Assembly: GCF_051401765.1 (NCBI RefSeq)
Contig: NW_027480422.1
Span: 28,538,001 to 28,602,000, forward strand
Length of the DNA stretch: 64,000 nucleotides
Reading direction: 5' to 3'
Origin: Calliopsis andreniformis
Lineage: Eukaryota > Arthropoda > Insecta > Hymenoptera > Andrenidae
The notes under the pieces were generated by a model. That model was not told the DNA's origin. It did no database searches and was given only the letters and a program-made list of their open reading frames with translations. Shown here piece by piece: positions 62,501 to 64,000 of this stretch. A program made the translations under genes and the position numbers. The first letter of the stretch is position 1; every line of letters begins with the position of its first letter.

Positions 62501-64000
62501 TTTATACGTTCCGGGCAACCTAGGCTTCACCCCAGGGCGTTGCTCCACCAGATCCAATAGTTAGGACCTATGAAGTCAGCGACAGAAGCATAACATACAA
62601 AATAGATACAACAGCTTTCCATCGTATATAATGTATATTTGCAAACAGTGTGAAAGTAAATGTCAGTTCTACGTTCCGCGCAAGCTAGGCTTCACTCTAG
62701 GGCGTTGCTCCACCAGGTGGAATAGTTAGGGACATAGAATTCAACGCCAGAAGCATAAAATAAAACATAAGTACAACAGTTTTTCCATCGTATAAAACGA
62801 ATAATTGCAACCAGTCTGATTGTTATGGTCATTTCTATGTTCCGGGCAACCTACGCTTCAATCTAGGGCGTTGCTCCACCAGATCGAATAGTTAGGGCCT
62901 AAGAAGGCAACGCCAGAAGCATAAAATACAATATAAATACAACAGCTTTTCCATCCGATATAATGTATATATGCAACCAGTGTGAAACTACAGGTCATTT
63001 CTACGTTGCGGGCAACCTAGGCTTCGCTTAAGGGCGTTGCTCCTCCAGATCGAATAGCTAGGGACTTAGAAGTCAACGCCAGAAGCATAAAATACAATAT
63101 AAATACAATAGTTTTTCCCTTGTATAACAGGTATAATTGCAACCAGTGTGAAAGCTATGGTCATTTCCACGTTCCGGGCAACCTAGGCTTCACTCTAGGG
63201 CGTTGCTCCACCACATCGAATAGTTAGGGCCTTAGAAGTCAATGCCAGAAGCATAAAATACAATATAAATACAACAGTTTTTCCACTGTATAATATGAAT
63301 AATTGCAAACATTGTGGAAGTAATGGTCATTTCTACGTTCCCGGCTACCTAGGTTTCGCTCTATGGGGTTGCTCCACCACATCGAATAGTTAGGGCCTTA
63401 CAAGTCAATGCCAGAAGCATAAAATACAATATAAATACAACAGTTTTTCCATGTATAAGATGAATAATTGCAAACAGTGAGGAGGTAATGGTCATTTCTA
63501 CGTTCCGGGCAACCTAGGCTTCACTCTAGGGCGTTGCTCCACCACATCGAATAGTTACGGCCTTAGAAGAACAACGCCTGAAGCATAAAAGACAATAAAA
63601 ATACAACAGATATTTCATCGTATAACAGGAACAATTGCAACACGCCTGAAGGTAATGGTCATTTCTACGTTCAGGGCAACCTAGGCTTCTCTCTACGGCG
63701 TTGCTCCACCAGTACGAATAGTTAGGGCCTAACAAGTCAACGCCAGAAGCATAAAATACAATAGAAATACAACAGCTTCTCCATCTTATAAAACGAATGA
63801 TTGCAATCAGTATGAAAGTTATGGTCATTTATACGTTCCGGGCAACCTCGGTTTCACCCTAGGGCATTGCTCCAACAGATCCAATAGTTAGGGCCTAAGA
63901 AGTCAACTCCAGAAGCATAAAATACAAAATAGATGTAACAGTTTTTCCATCGTATAAAACGAGTAATAGCGACCAGTGTGAAAGTAATGGCCATTTGTAC
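59595..64000 (-). repeat. Large satellite segmental duplication, copy 2, cut by window end
   Basis: Matches 47645-52050 at offset 11950 with about seven visible base changes, for example CTGCGTTCAG here against CTACGTTCAG (near 60348), GCATGCAG against GCATCCAG (near 60486), CCGGGCAACC against CCGGACAACC (near 62019), TAAAACATAA against TACAACATAA (near 62761) and CAGCTTCTCC against CAGCTTTTCC (near 63778). Identity continues to the last base, so the true duplication is longer. Confidence 0.9.

Noticed and set aside
1..64000. A CRISPR array or other prokaryotic repeat system.
   Set aside because: There is no alternation of short identical repeats with unique spacers; the entire 166-bp unit repeats with gradual divergence and no cas-like genes are present.

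Overview
The window is almost entirely one AT-rich tandem satellite with a monomer of about 166 bp. The only other component is a 1.4 kb insertion that looks like a solo long terminal repeat (LTR). I see no protein-coding gene, rRNA, tRNA, CRISPR array or bacterial-type regulatory element. Long uninterrupted satellite, nested higher-order duplications and an LTR-retrotransposon scar point to a eukaryotic chromosome, from a centromeric or pericentromeric (heterochromatic) block. Nothing in the sequence fixes the lineage; an animal such as an arthropod is a guess.

Layout. Bases 1-3778 hold about 23 monomers in one orientation, called forward here (monomers read ...GGCGTTGACTTCTAAGG...). At about 3775-3798 the array switches to the opposite orientation and stays that way to the end of the window. 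From 4699 to 6094 the reverse array is interrupted by a TG...CA-bounded insert with a 5-bp flanking duplication (TCTAG/TCTAC). Removing the insert and one flank restores an intact monomer. From 6095 to 64000 the satellite is continuous. Non-insert sequence divided by 166 gives about 377 monomers.

Internal structure of the array. The left part (1-11.8 kb, around the inversion and the LTR) is the most diverged, with only local doublets and one weak long-range match. From about 11.8 kb rightward, higher-order organisation appears. There is a 5-monomer (830 bp) unit between 11.8 and 24.7 kb and a 4-monomer (664 bp) unit at 25.5-26.8 kb. A 15-monomer (2489 bp) direct duplication lies at 27.2-32.1 kb. 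Blocks at 36.2-38.5 and 41.2-43.1 kb are related, as are a 12-monomer (1993 bp) direct duplication at 52.4-56.4 kb and a block of at least 4.4 kb present at 47.6 kb and again at 59.6 kb. Offsets between duplicates are close to whole multiples of 166, as expected for in-register unequal exchange or copy-and-paste amplification. Divergence between copies falls toward the right edge, suggesting the window runs from an old array flank toward a younger, more homogenised core.

The open reading frames in the window are by-products of the satellite. Because 166 is 3x55+1, each strand of each monomer is read in all three frames by successive monomers, so short frames recur with similar peptides and none continues beyond 133 codons. 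No previously undescribed gene system was found. The notable content is structural: the inversion joint, the datable LTR scar, the mosaic of nested higher-order repeats, and a dyad-symmetric element present in most monomers.
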